Of a stretch of 64,000 bases of DNA, positions 1-8,813 are shown piece by piece. The position numbers and the translations under genes were made by a program. The notes below the pieces were generated by a model. The model saw only the letters and a program-made list of their open reading frames with translations. It had not been told where the DNA came from and did not search any database. Location: contig NZ_CP028136.1 of the NCBI RefSeq assembly GCF_003024155.1, forward strand, positions 3,410,001-3,474,000, given 5' to 3'. Source of the DNA: Christiangramia fulva (lineage in GTDB: Bacteria; Bacteroidota; Bacteroidia; Flavobacteriales; Flavobacteriaceae). Within the stretch, counting starts at the first letter, position 1, and every line of letters starts with the position of its first letter.

Positions 1-2
1 AT

Positions 3-1511
3 GGGGATGAAAATTCCAGAATCATACGCGGTCATCTAAACATCATCTATTGGGATCGGGACGCTAAAAATTTGGATAGAATTACTTCCAAAATAAAGAC
101 CGAATTCAAAGAGCTGGACATTATACCCTACTATCCCGGAGGTGAAGAACGTAAAAATTATATACTAAACAGTTATTGCTGTTTTTCGCCCAATTTCTCC
201 AATGAAGATCTCTATGTAACTGATTTAAAACATGCCCTGTGCCTGTTTATTAATAATACAAATTATAAGACTGATCCTACAGGTATCATCTTTAATGACC
301 GGGAACATAATATCCCTGTACTTAAAGATGTCTGGGACGAGAAAAAGAAACGGATCAAAGCTCGGAATTTTGCCATTTTTGCTCCCACTGGTGAAGGCAA
401 ATCCTTTTTGGCTAACAACATCCTGAGACAATATTTTGAAAGTGGGATACGCCTGGTCATTATTGACCTGGGAGGATCCTACACTAAATTTGCTAAACTA
501 TATCCGGGACAATATACTGTCCTTCGCTATGAGAGTGGAAAGAGTCTAGGTATCAATCCTTTCTACATCAATAATAAAAATGATCTAAGCCCGGAACGTC
601 TGGAAGATTTGTCGGTATTCCTATTCGAATTATTTGCTTCTGATCTGAAAGTAACCAAAGCGCAGTCGGTTTCCATCAAAAAGATATTACGCCACTATTA
701 TATAAACACACCTGGGAATCATTCTTTGGATAGCTTTTATCACTTCATCGAAAGCAACCAAAAAGAGCTGTTGAGCAAACTCAAAATCCATCCCGACTAC
801 TTCAACATTACGAACTTCTTACATATCATGTCGGAGTATGTTGGCGATGGTCTATATAGTTTCCTATTTGAAGTGAGCGAAGATCAGACCTATAAAATCG
901 AAGATAAACGTCTGATCGTTTTTGAACTGGATGAAGTAAAGGATAACAAGGAAATCCTTTCGGTAATGTTGAAGCTGATCAAGTCGGCTATACAAAGAAC
1001 CATATGGAAGAATCGTTCGGAAAAAGGAATCATACTTTTTGATGAGTTTGCCAAACAGCTAAAATTTGAAAACGTACTGGAGAGCGTAGAATTTTATTAT
1101 CAGGCTATTCGTAAACAGAACGGTGCTATCGGAATCATTTTACAATCGATCAACCAGCTTCCCAATAATTCCACTTCAGCGAGTATTCTGGAGAACACAC
1201 AGGTGATTTACAGCCTCCATAACGAAAAAGGATATGAAGAGCTGGTAAGACGTTTAAACCTCTCCAAACATGATCTTAACCAGTTAAAATCTATTAAGAA
1301 CAACCTTACCGGATCCAGAAAATACACAGAGATCTTTATAAAGATTGGAAAACAAAGCAATGTGTTCCGTCTCGAAGTACCCATGGAAGTTTATGCGGCA
1401 TATCTGACTGATGGGTCAGAAAATGATAAAATAATGGCGCTTTATGACCAACATAACTCCATGGAAAAAGCAATTACAGAATTTATTAATCCTAAAAACA
1501 GGAAATCATGA
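3..1511 (+). CDS. traG: TraG-family conjugation ATPase (VirB4-like), 5' end outside window
   Basis: This is the energising ATPase of a Bacteroides-type conjugative type IV secretion system. The frame is open from base 3, so the apparent TTG start at 72 is an internal codon and the N-terminal part lies outside the window. The Walker A motif APTGEGKS is at about nt 381-404, and a Walker B-like run IILFDEFAK is near nt 1030. TraG proteins of this family are usually around 800 residues, so roughly 500 C-terminal residues are present. The stop overlaps the next start (ATGA), which fits a traG-I-J-K-M-N operon. The assignment rests on these motifs plus gene order. Confidence 0.9.
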   Translation, partial: GDENSRIIRGHLNIIYWDRDAKNLDRITSKIKTEFKELDIIPYYPGGEERKNYILNSYCCFSPNFSNEDLYVTDLKHALCLFINNTNYKTDPTGIIFNDREHNIPVLKDVWDEKKKRIKARNFAIFAPTGEGKSFLANNILRQYFESGIRLVIIDLGGSYTKFAKLYPGQYTVLRYESGKSLGINPFYINNKNDLSPERLEDLSVFLFELFASDLKVTKAQSVSIKKILRHYYINTPGNHSLDSFYHFIESNQKELLSKLKIHPDYFNITNFLHIMSEYVGDGLYSFLFEVSEDQTYKIEDKRLIVFELDEVKDNKEILSVMLKLIKSAIQRTIWKNRSEKGIILFDEFAKQLKFENVLESVEFYYQAIRKQNGAIGIILQSINQLPNNSTSASILENTQVIYSLHNEKGYEELVRRLNLSKHDLNQLKSIKNNLTGSRKYTEIFIKIGKQSNVFRLEVPMEVYAAYLTDGSENDKIMALYDQHNSMEKAITEFINPKNRKS

Positions 1512-2089
1512 AAAAGCAAACTCAAACTTTGATTTTAGTAATGGCTATAGCCTTATTATTGCCTGCACGCGCTGCGTGCCAGGGAATGCCCGTTTATGAT
1601 AATACCAATTTTATCAGTCTGGTAAAATCCCTTGTAGAATCAGCAAAACAGACAGCAAACCTGGTAAAGACGGTTAATTTTCTAAAAGCTCAAAAAGAGA
1701 ATATAGAAAAGGTCAATAGTGTCATTCAGGATCTACAGGCTGTTCGGGAGATCGGACGAAATAATCAGCGATTGATCAGCGTCATGCAGAATGACCTTCG
1801 AGACATTCTGGATTCTCCGTATATCGAACCCGATGAAGTAACCAGGGTCACAGAATCCTTTGATGCCGTGGTAGAAAATTCCCTGGCAACCATGGATTTT
1901 ATCGATGAGATCTTATCCAGTGACCATTTAAAAATGAGTGATGCCGAGCGAGCCGAGGTATTAAAACAAAAAGAACTGGAAAGCCAGGAAATGGTGAATG
2001 ATGTGCGCTTGAAAACCAGGCGTTACCAGGACATCATCTCGTTTCGGAAGATGCAGGACAGGATCAATAACCGGGAAACTGCTTTTTAA
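1508..2089 (+). CDS. traI: Conjugal transfer protein TraI (DUF4141-type, VirB5-like position)
   Basis: An exported protein of 193 residues. An N-terminal signal peptide (MKKQTQ, hydrophobic run, cleavage likely near AACQG) precedes a mostly helical, heptad-like body rich in Lys, Glu and Gln. It fits the TraI/DUF4141 family found between TraG and TraJ in Bacteroidota conjugative elements, by length, topology and position. The exact role in the mating channel is not established; a VirB5-like periplasmic or pilus-tip role is inference. It overlaps traG by four bases and abuts traJ through a TAATG junction, which implies translational coupling. Confidence 0.8.
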   Translation: MKKQTQTLILVMAIALLLPARAACQGMPVYDNTNFISLVKSLVESAKQTANLVKTVNFLKAQKENIEKVNSVIQDLQAVREIGRNNQRLISVMQNDLRDILDSPYIEPDEVTRVTESFDAVVENSLATMDFIDEILSSDHLKMSDAERAEVLKQKELESQEMVNDVRLKTRRYQDIISFRKMQDRINNRETAF

Positions 2090-2934
2090 TGACAGCTGGT
2101 GCCATCATATCCGCAGTAGGTCTGGAATATATTGATACTGTGTTCCAGACGATTCAGAGTAGTGAGTTCTCGCAATACACTATAGTAGGAATGAAAACCT
2201 TAGCTGTTTTATTCTTCCTGGTCAACATTCTGAAAAAATATAATGAGGGTGTAGCGGAAAAGGATGGATATACATGGGGGCTTGGTCCTGGTGAACTGGC
2301 TAAGAACTTTGCCGTGGTATTGCTGGTTATTTTCTCTACTCAGATTTTAGGATTTTTTGATGGTATCCTGGTAGCCATAGAGAACCAATACCGTGAAACT
2401 GCTCCTGCCCTCCTCCCCTTACAAATGCAGGAGATCCCGATCGAAGAAGATGTATCCGCACTGGACGCAATGCGCAAAGCCATGGCCTTATTATATGAAG
2501 CACTGGTCACTCCATTATATGGTTTTAAAACTTTTGCCTTTCTGATCAGCCTGTTTTTATGGATCCTGGATCTGTTCATTTATCCCCTTTTCCTTGCGGA
2601 GCGCTATTTTATCCTGGGAATCATGCAGGCTTTCTTCCCTTTGATCCTTAGTCTTTCGGTATTTGAAAAATTCCGTTCGATGGCATATAGCTTTTTCAGA
2701 TTATATGCGGGAGTATATATGCTTGTTCCTGCTTTTTTTCTGGTCAATGTATTTATTAACGCGCTCTATACGGAGATTAATACCAACTTCTGGCAGAACC
2801 TTTTCGGAACCGATTTCGGGAGTAATTTCTTTGCTCCGGTGGTGGAACTTGGATCAATTGGTTTTATCGTCTTTTTAAAATTCAAATTATACCGCCGCGC
2901 CATCTCCTTTACCCTGAGATTATTTACCAGCTAA
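2089..2934 (+). CDS. traJ: Conjugative transfer membrane protein TraJ (VirB6-like)
   Basis: A polytopic inner-membrane protein of 281 residues. Hydrophobic segments near residues 33-48, 72-92, 142-170 and 190-230, plus a C-terminal one near 250-270, fit the VirB6-like channel component TraJ of Bacteroidota conjugation systems. The start overlaps the traI stop (TAATG). About 50 bases follow before traK, holding a possible 13-codon leader ORF. Identification is by topology, length and operon position. Confidence 0.8.
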   Translation: MTAGAIISAVGLEYIDTVFQTIQSSEFSQYTIVGMKTLAVLFFLVNILKKYNEGVAEKDGYTWGLGPGELAKNFAVVLLVIFSTQILGFFDGILVAIENQYRETAPALLPLQMQEIPIEEDVSALDAMRKAMALLYEALVTPLYGFKTFAFLISLFLWILDLFIYPLFLAERYFILGIMQAFFPLILSLSVFEKFRSMAYSFFRLYAGVYMLVPAFFLVNVFINALYTEINTNFWQNLFGTDFGSNFFAPVVELGSIGFIVFLKFKLYRRAISFTLRLFTS

Positions 2935-2948
2935 AACCTTTGCCAGTT

Positions 2949-2990
2949 ATGGAAAAGATAGATCAGAATAAACAAACGCAAAAACTATGA
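2949..2990 (+). other. Possible 13-codon leader ORF coupled to traK
   Basis: ATG at 2949 opens a 13-codon frame (MEKIDQNKQTQKL) whose TGA overlaps the traK ATG (ATGA at 2987-2990). The spacing would allow translational coupling of traJ to traK. Nothing proves it is translated, and no family is recognisable. Confidence 0.3.
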
Positions 2991-3601
2991 AAACTCCTTA
3001 TAAAGATATTTATACCGTCTTAAAACTCAACCGATTTATAGTATTAGCTATTGTTATAAGCGCACAAATATTTAGTGCTTTTGCCCTCTGGGTCACTTTC
3101 ACAACTAATAAAAAAGCATTGAATTCTGCTTTTGCCATTAACAATGACGGGAGTATTATTCCTTTGAAACTTGTCACCCAAAAAGAAAATTTCGAGGTGG
3201 AAGCATTAGCACATCTGAATTTGTTCCACACCTACTTCTATAGTATTGATGCCACCAATTATGAGAAAAACCTTGAAAAGGCATTATGGTTGGGTAATGG
3301 TTCTGTTGCCGATCTATATCGCCAGAAAAAAGCCGAGGGTGTTTATAATCGTCTGCTTCAATATTCTTTAGTACAAAAGGTCATCAGTATCGAATCGGAC
3401 ATTGAAGAAATGGATGATCATTATAGGTTTAGAACAACTACCACTTTTGAAATCAACCGAGGCTCTATTGTAGACACTTATGAACTTATTTCTACAGGAA
3501 AACTTATAACGGTAGATCGGCATTTTCCAAATAATCCTCATGGCCTCCTGATCGCGGATTACTTTGAAAACAGTCTGAGAAAAATCGTTCCTGAATCTTA
3601 A
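2987..3601 (+). CDS. traK: Conjugative transfer protein TraK (VirB8-like)
   Basis: A bitopic protein of 204 residues: a short cytoplasmic N-terminus, one membrane helix at about residues 17-38 (FIVLAIVISAQIFSAFALWV), and a soluble periplasmic domain. This topology and the position between TraJ and TraM match TraK, the VirB8-like scaffold of Bacteroides conjugation systems. It is followed after eight bases by traM. The usual traL (DUF3989) between traK and traM is not present. Confidence 0.85.
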   Translation: MKTPYKDIYTVLKLNRFIVLAIVISAQIFSAFALWVTFTTNKKALNSAFAINNDGSIIPLKLVTQKENFEVEALAHLNLFHTYFYSIDATNYEKNLEKALWLGNGSVADLYRQKKAEGVYNRLLQYSLVQKVISIESDIEEMDDHYRFRTTTTFEINRGSIVDTYELISTGKLITVDRHFPNNPHGLLIADYFENSLRKIVPES

Positions 3602-3609
3602 AACATATT

Positions 3610-4542
3610 ATGATGAAAATAGAAAAGAATAAGATCGTGGTTGGGAGTATCATCGCTATCACCATCATTTTTTTGATCTCTTATACGATCATGATCACAG
3701 GTGATGATCAAAAAGAGGACAATAACCTAAAACAAACGACGGTTCCAGAGCTGCGGGAAGATCCACCATCCTATGATTCGAAACTGGATGCCATCAACGA
3801 TTTAAAAGAGGTAAGAGAGACCAATGTCCCGAGTATTTATGATGAAAAACTGATGGATTCTCTGGGTTATTACGATGCAGAACTTCCCGAAAAGAAAAAA
3901 CAGCACGTTATTGATAGTATTTATTTTTTGGGAGAAAGAAGATATGCGGAAGTAAGTACGGTGGCTGCCCGGTCTAAAAAATCAATTCCCAGGAAAGTGC
4001 AAAGTACAGATACTTCAGCAACTCGGGAAGAAATGAAGATCCAGGCTAAAGAGATGGGACTGGAGCACCAGCTTTTCTTTGCATCCAATCCTAAATCAAA
4101 CAACATTGCTACTTCTGAAACTACCGATTCGGAAATTTTAGCTGTAGTCGATGGTACCCAGGTGGTCAGGGCTAATTCCCGGATCCGTTTACGGCTATAC
4201 CAGGATGCTACTATCGGCAATAAGCCGGTCCCAAAGAATACTCCCATTTTTGGTTTTGTAAGCTTTCAGCCTAACCGGGTGCTTATCGAAATAGAGAATT
4301 TAAAACATCAACCAACCGCATTAAAAGCTTTTGATCTACAGGATGGAAGTGAAGGTATTTATGTGGAAAATAATTTTCGTGAGGAAGCCACTACCGAAGT
4401 CCTGGATGATCTTTTAGGAGAGATCAATATTCCCAGTGTGCCACAGGTAAGTGGTATAGGCAAGCTCTTAAAAACCAAAAATCGTAATGTAAAAGTTACG
4501 ATCCTGAATAACTATAAACTCATATTAAAACCAGGCTTATAA
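3610..4542 (+). CDS. traM: Conjugative transfer protein TraM (VirB10-like)
   Basis: A 310-residue protein with one membrane anchor at residues 10-28, then a long charged, low-complexity periplasmic linker rich in Asp, Glu, Lys and Ser, and a C-terminal beta-rich domain from about residue 175. In that domain the run ILAVVDGTQVV and later FGFVSFQPNRV fit TraM of Bacteroidota. This layout is that of VirB10-type proteins, which bridge inner and outer membranes in the mating channel. The assignment is by architecture and operon order, directly downstream of traK. Confidence 0.85.
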   Translation: MMKIEKNKIVVGSIIAITIIFLISYTIMITGDDQKEDNNLKQTTVPELREDPPSYDSKLDAINDLKEVRETNVPSIYDEKLMDSLGYYDAELPEKKKQHVIDSIYFLGERRYAEVSTVAARSKKSIPRKVQSTDTSATREEMKIQAKEMGLEHQLFFASNPKSNNIATSETTDSEILAVVDGTQVVRANSRIRLRLYQDATIGNKPVPKNTPIFGFVSFQPNRVLIEIENLKHQPTALKAFDLQDGSEGIYVENNFREEATTEVLDDLLGEINIPSVPQVSGIGKLLKTKNRNVKVTILNNYKLILKPGL

Positions 4543-4570
4543 ATTTCTGGTATAATTTAAACTCTTTGTC

Positions 4571-5404
4571 ATGAAAACATATCTTCTTATTTCCGCGATG
4601 CTCTTAACAGGCATCCAACTTTATTCTCAAAAGGCAGAACGCTTGGACACGATTTTTGCCAATGAGCACAAAAACGTAGCTCTATTTTTTCCGCAACCTA
4701 TCAGCCAGGGTATTACAGGTGCCAGCAATTTTGTTTTTACCCATAACAGGGAAAGACAACAATATTTCGGTTTATTACAGGCCAAACCAGGGACAGAGAG
4801 TAATCTTCTGGTAATAGATGCCGGAGGTTCAGTGTACTCTTATATCCTTAAGTATAAGAAAGATCTCTCCAGATTAAACTATTTTATCCAGGGTACAGAA
4901 CGTATAGGCAATGCAAAGCCTGATCGACCAGGCCCTGCTAAGAAAGTAGAACCAAAAAGAAATCAGTTCGATAGAGATACTCATTATCAAAGTTTTGGTT
5001 CCTATCTCTTGCGTAAAAAGGAGCGGATTGGTAGGGTAAAGAAAAGAAACCAGGGCATCATATTAAGTGTTGAAAATATAGTGTTTAACCAGAACGAACT
5101 GTATTTTGTAATTCAGATTGAGAACCAATCCAGCCTGGATTATGATGTTAATTTTCTGAATCTATCTGTGACTACCAGGCAAAAGGGAAAGAAAAAATCG
5201 ATGCAATCACTTAAAAAAGCCCCTGTATTCGCCTATAAAGCTCCTATGAAAATTAAAGAAGGCCACACTGCTCGAATGGTGTATGTATTTCCTAAGTTTT
5301 CTCTGAGTAACGACCGGCAGGTATTACTGGAGCTTAACGAAGCAAAGGGTGAAAGGGATGTGGTTTTAAAAATCTCTCATCGGTTTATAAATAATCCTAA
5401 TTAA
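4571..5404 (+). CDS. traN: Conjugative transfer protein TraN (DUF4138, VirB9-like)
   Basis: A 277-residue exported protein with signal peptide MKTYLLISAMLLTGIQLYSQ. The body carries the pattern expected for TraN/DUF4138: an early segment on binding partners (NVALFFPQPI) and a C-terminal beta-sandwich-like half with the run YFVIQIENQSSLDYDV. VirB9-like proteins form part of the outer-membrane core of the secretion channel. It is the last plus-strand transfer gene here; traO, traP and traQ homologues do not follow. Converging minus-strand AbiE genes begin 30 bases downstream. Confidence 0.85.
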   Translation: MKTYLLISAMLLTGIQLYSQKAERLDTIFANEHKNVALFFPQPISQGITGASNFVFTHNRERQQYFGLLQAKPGTESNLLVIDAGGSVYSYILKYKKDLSRLNYFIQGTERIGNAKPDRPGPAKKVEPKRNQFDRDTHYQSFGSYLLRKKERIGRVKKRNQGIILSVENIVFNQNELYFVIQIENQSSLDYDVNFLNLSVTTRQKGKKKSMQSLKKAPVFAYKAPMKIKEGHTARMVYVFPKFSLSNDRQVLLELNEAKGERDVVLKISHRFINNPN

Positions 5405-5434
5405 AAACAATTTGGCTACACGAAATCTGAATTT

Positions 5435-6412
5435 TCAAATAGTCCATTTTATTCCTTTTAGTCTTGATCCGATATTCATCAAAGATTGCAATACTTCTTT
5501 TTCGTCTGGTAGTTCTCCGGTTAGTAATTCCCTGAATTGACCATTATAAGTTGGGCTTAAACTTTCCCAAACCTTCCCGGTATTTTTAAAAAATAAGGAT
5601 TCTGACGGATGTTTTGATAACCATTCTTTATCTGTGAGAATAGCTTTATCATCATCTTTACCCACCTGCAAAAGCATTGCTTCAAAAGCATCTGATTTTA
5701 GGAATGTCGAAATTTTATACTCCTGCAATAACTGGTGTAAATCGTAGGTGAGTCGGATCTTATTTTTTAAATCCTCTAAAGGATTCTCCGTATATGAAAA
5801 TCTTACCAGGCTGATGATTTTCTCGCAAAAGGTTCGTTCGATGCTTATTGCCGTTAAATTAAAAGGTTCGAGTTGATATTCTTTTATAAGGTCCTGATTG
5901 TTGGTGGTCGCAATAAACTGTGTGATCATAGAGTGTACACTGACTTTTTGCGATGGGTAAGATCTGCCTAAGCTGGAAACTTCCAAAACAATCTGGTCCC
6001 TGACCTGACCATATATACCCTTTACCCCGACTTTATCATAACCGTACACCAATTTCCTGATTTTGCCTTTTTTATTTTCCAGGGGGTGATCAGGAACAAC
6101 CTTCATTTCTGATTCCAACACACTGGTGACTTTCTTAAGTTTTCTTTTTAAAGAGTTATCCGTTTCTCCATCCTCTTTTATGACAACGAGATCTATATCC
6201 TCAGAAAACCGTTGAATGATACCGTAACATTTAGAGAGTGAAGTTCCTCCCTTGAAAACGGCAATATCTTTGGAGTTGGGATCCCTAAAGATAATTTTAA
6301 GGGCAAAGGTCACCCAATAATCTTTTTCTACATAGATTTCAGAAATTCCGAAATGTTGGGCAGTGGCCACGATGGCACCTTCAAAAGCGGCTTTATAGTG
6401 ATGTAATTTCAT
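5435..6412 (-). CDS. AbiEii-type nucleotidyltransferase toxin
   Basis: A 325-residue member of the AbiEii/AbiGii nucleotidyltransferase toxin family. The diagnostic core is visible: KDYWVTFALK near residue 31, then FKGGTSLSKCYGIIQRFSEDIDLVV at about 52-77, holding the GGTSLSK motif and the DID catalytic pair. Family members are toxins of type IV toxin-antitoxin systems with a role in abortive phage infection. It is translated after the upstream antitoxin, with a one-base TAATG overlap. The pair sits on the opposite strand between traN and the mobilization genes, so it looks like cargo that stabilises or defends the element. Confidence 0.88.
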   Translation of the reverse strand: MKLHHYKAAFEGAIVATAQHFGISEIYVEKDYWVTFALKIIFRDPNSKDIAVFKGGTSLSKCYGIIQRFSEDIDLVVIKEDGETDNSLKRKLKKVTSVLESEMKVVPDHPLENKKGKIRKLVYGYDKVGVKGIYGQVRDQIVLEVSSLGRSYPSQKVSVHSMITQFIATTNNQDLIKEYQLEPFNLTAISIERTFCEKIISLVRFSYTENPLEDLKNKIRLTYDLHQLLQEYKISTFLKSDAFEAMLLQVGKDDDKAILTDKEWLSKHPSESLFFKNTGKVWESLSPTYNGQFRELLTGELPDEKEVLQSLMNIGSRLKGIKWTI

Positions 6413-7134
6413 TAAGAAATATTCCAGTTTGAGATCGTAGGTAAGATGCTTTTAGATAAGCCAAATTTATAAGTACTCAGATAATTGATACTGTCTTTTA
6501 GTGATGTACTGAGGGAATTTAAAGAAAGAGCTTCAAGGATGGCACCTAACAGTGCTCTCACCTTTGGAGGATATGCTTTGGCAATAGCAATCAGTCTATT
6601 TTTCTCTACATCAGTAAGCTCCTGAATTTTTTTCCTTAAAAAGGTGATTCCTCTTTTTTTATCCATATCCGGAATATTTTTAAAATCTTTTATAACGTCT
6701 AATAATTGAAGTAACGATACATTGTTTTCTTCAACCGGCACATACGCTTTTGCAGGTTTAATGACAAGATTACCTATTTTGGCTTTGATCTCTTTATTAC
6801 CTGCTACCCTTACCACATTCGAGATTTGAGTTGTCAATCCCAGTTCATTGTATAGTCGCAATCCGGTAACGTAAGCAATCTGTTTGTCCTTTTCAAAGAG
6901 ATACAAGTCAAGAAGTGTAGTTTCTCTGGGCATTAATTCCCCAAAAGCAGTTTGTTTAGGTTTGTAATATACCCCATTTTTATATCTCCTGATTACATCA
7001 TCCTCAACTAATCGGCTTAATGCCTTTGCAGCAGCAAGGAATTCATTTGGAGGAATTCCAAGGGTATCATAGTTAAAAACCTCTCCTGAATCTAACTTAT
7101 TAATTTTACTTTTAATGGATGCTGCAATATTCAT
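6412..7134 (-). CDS. AbiEi-family antitoxin/repressor (DUF6088 type)
   Basis: A 240-residue partner of the AbiEii toxin. The N-terminus holds a winged-helix-like region (residues about 1-60, with FNYDTLGIPPNEFLAAAKAL), followed by the pattern RYKNGVYYKPKQTAFGE typical of AbiEi/DUF6088 proteins. AbiEi proteins neutralise the toxin and repress their own promoter. An inverted repeat over the upstream promoter (7167-7196) is a plausible operator. No other in-frame start lies nearby, and the promoter -7 element ends eight bases before the ATG. Confidence 0.85.
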   Translation of the reverse strand: MNIAASIKSKINKLDSGEVFNYDTLGIPPNEFLAAAKALSRLVEDDVIRRYKNGVYYKPKQTAFGELMPRETTLLDLYLFEKDKQIAYVTGLRLYNELGLTTQISNVVRVAGNKEIKAKIGNLVIKPAKAYVPVEENNVSLLQLLDVIKDFKNIPDMDKKRGITFLRKKIQELTDVEKNRLIAIAKAYPPKVRALLGAILEALSLNSLSTSLKDSINYLSTYKFGLSKSILPTISNWNIS

Positions 7135-7141
7135 AGTACCG

Positions 7142-7196
7142 CAAAGATAATCTTAAAACTAAAATATGTCAAGTTTTTTCTGGTTTTTACTTGACA
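7142..7196 (-). promoter_or_regulatory. AbiE promoter with overlapping inverted repeat
   Basis: On the minus strand a -7 element TATCTTTG (7142-7149) lies 20 bases from a TTG at the expected -33 position, matching the Bacteroidota consensus. TGTCAAG (7167-7173) and CTTGACA (7190-7196) form a perfect 7-bp inverted repeat, and the proximal arm contains the -33 TTG. Binding there would block RNA polymerase, as expected for AbiEi autoregulation. The start codon at 7134 is so close that the transcript may be almost leaderless. Confidence 0.6.
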
Positions 7197-7213
7197 AATA
7201 TTTTTTATTGTAA

Positions 7214-8794
7214 TTATTTAAAAATTGATTTAGCTTCCTGATAAATTCTTTCGAAATTCATTTCCAAATCGGTTGAAGAGAACTCTTTAGCTGCTCCAGG
7301 AAGCTCTCTTAAAATCTTTTGTAATTTAAACTGTACTTTTTTGTCCTTACCATCAGCATAGGTAATAAACTCACCCTGTTTCAATCGAAAGAAAACATCT
7401 GCTCTAATTTTTGGAATTTCATTTTCCCCGGTAATCACTCGTGTATCGAAATTCAGATTATGGCCACTACTCACACTCTTAGTAGGATCCTTTATAATCT
7501 CGAAGAAACGTTCATAATATTTCGCGGTATCAGGATCGTTTACCTTCCCAAAGAACTGGTAAGATAGATTGCTTAGTATAGCCTTACTGGCTTTATCCCC
7601 GTACATCATGTCATTCTGGATCTTGTCCTGCATCACATATATCGTGGCAATATCATAACTTCTTAAAGTAGCCGGAATGCGGTGCATATTCAGTAATCGT
7701 AAGGTAGGTGCTTCTTCCATCAATAGAAATGAGGGATTGGAATTACGTACACTCATTTGTTTGGTAATGGTATGGATGATGGCTGCAATTACCGCAGAAT
7801 AGGAAGATTCAAATTTAGGGTTATTCACAACGGAAATTACTGCGGGATTTTCGGGATTATTTATATTTAAAGGAACGTCATCTGCAGACAGGGCCATAAA
7901 TATACTTTGGGTACTAATTCGTTTTAAGGCATTGGCCAGGGTACTCTTTACCCCTGCAGTTTGTCTTTCTGAATCTTTACCGCTAATAAAGGCATCTGCC
8001 ATCGCCCTGGAGGTCCTGTTCGAATCCAGGAAAGCTATAAGACTCTCAGTATCCAGAAACTGATAAATCGCTATTAAATGGGGCAATGTACAGTATTGCG
8101 GATAGGATGTTTTCAATTTCCAGATCATCCCTCCTATTAAACCTTCTGCAGCATCATTAAAGAATTTTGTGGTTCCGCTTGTGCCTGACTCCTTCTGTTC
8201 TAATAGATTCTCAATGAGAACTCTGGAAATTTCATTGACGCTCTCTTCATTTTCCAGATAGCGGGGTGCAATCGGATTGACCCGGTGGATAATCTTATCA
8301 AAGGAAATGATCTTAAAAGGAATATCTGAATCCTTAAAAAGCGGATAAGCCATTTCGGTAAGTTCAAAATCCTTATAATCATGGATTACTCCACAAAAAT
8401 TGTATTGCTGAAAATGCTTTAGAAAACCATAGACCACACTTTCCGTTTTTCCACTACCGGCAGACCCGATGACGGAAGCACCGCGTTTAATATTGGCAAT
8501 CTTAAAATCTTTGCCACTGGTTTTAAAATTTACCTGGTACATCCTTGCAACCTTATCCTTTATTTCTGTGGAATGATAGAAAACATAGAAAACTGTATTG
8601 ATTAGTAACAAGGGGCAACCCACATACAATAGGCCTTCTATAATCAACTGGGGATAAAAGTAGTAAAGAATAAACCCTATTAGCAAAAGGGAATTGATCA
8701 AAAATGCATATCTGGAAATACGGTATAAACCGTAGAAAAGCAGACTACAAAAAATGACGATTATGGTGGTATTTACAATGTTGAATTCTTCCAT
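7214..8794 (-). CDS. Type IV coupling protein (VirD4/TraD-like, MobC position)
   Basis: A 526-residue inner-membrane ATPase that links the relaxosome to the secretion channel. Two or three hydrophobic segments occupy residues 8-80. A cytoplasmic ATPase domain follows, with Walker A GSAGSGKT near residue 110 and a Walker B-like SFLLMEEAPTLRLLN near 360. The motif VISVVNNP and the C-terminal DPDTAKYYERFF region fit the conjugative DNA transfer family. It is expressed after the relaxase gene 19 bases upstream, in a mobilization operon. In Bacteroides elements the equivalent gene is often called mobC. Confidence 0.88.
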   Translation of the reverse strand: MEEFNIVNTTIIVIFCSLLFYGLYRISRYAFLINSLLLIGFILYYFYPQLIIEGLLYVGCPLLLINTVFYVFYHSTEIKDKVARMYQVNFKTSGKDFKIANIKRGASVIGSAGSGKTESVVYGFLKHFQQYNFCGVIHDYKDFELTEMAYPLFKDSDIPFKIISFDKIIHRVNPIAPRYLENEESVNEISRVLIENLLEQKESGTSGTTKFFNDAAEGLIGGMIWKLKTSYPQYCTLPHLIAIYQFLDTESLIAFLDSNRTSRAMADAFISGKDSERQTAGVKSTLANALKRISTQSIFMALSADDVPLNINNPENPAVISVVNNPKFESSYSAVIAAIIHTITKQMSVRNSNPSFLLMEEAPTLRLLNMHRIPATLRSYDIATIYVMQDKIQNDMMYGDKASKAILSNLSYQFFGKVNDPDTAKYYERFFEIIKDPTKSVSSGHNLNFDTRVITGENEIPKIRADVFFRLKQGEFITYADGKDKKVQFKLQKILRELPGAAKEFSSTDLEMNFERIYQEAKSIFK

Positions 8795-8813
8795 ATCATT
8801 TATATTATTTCAT

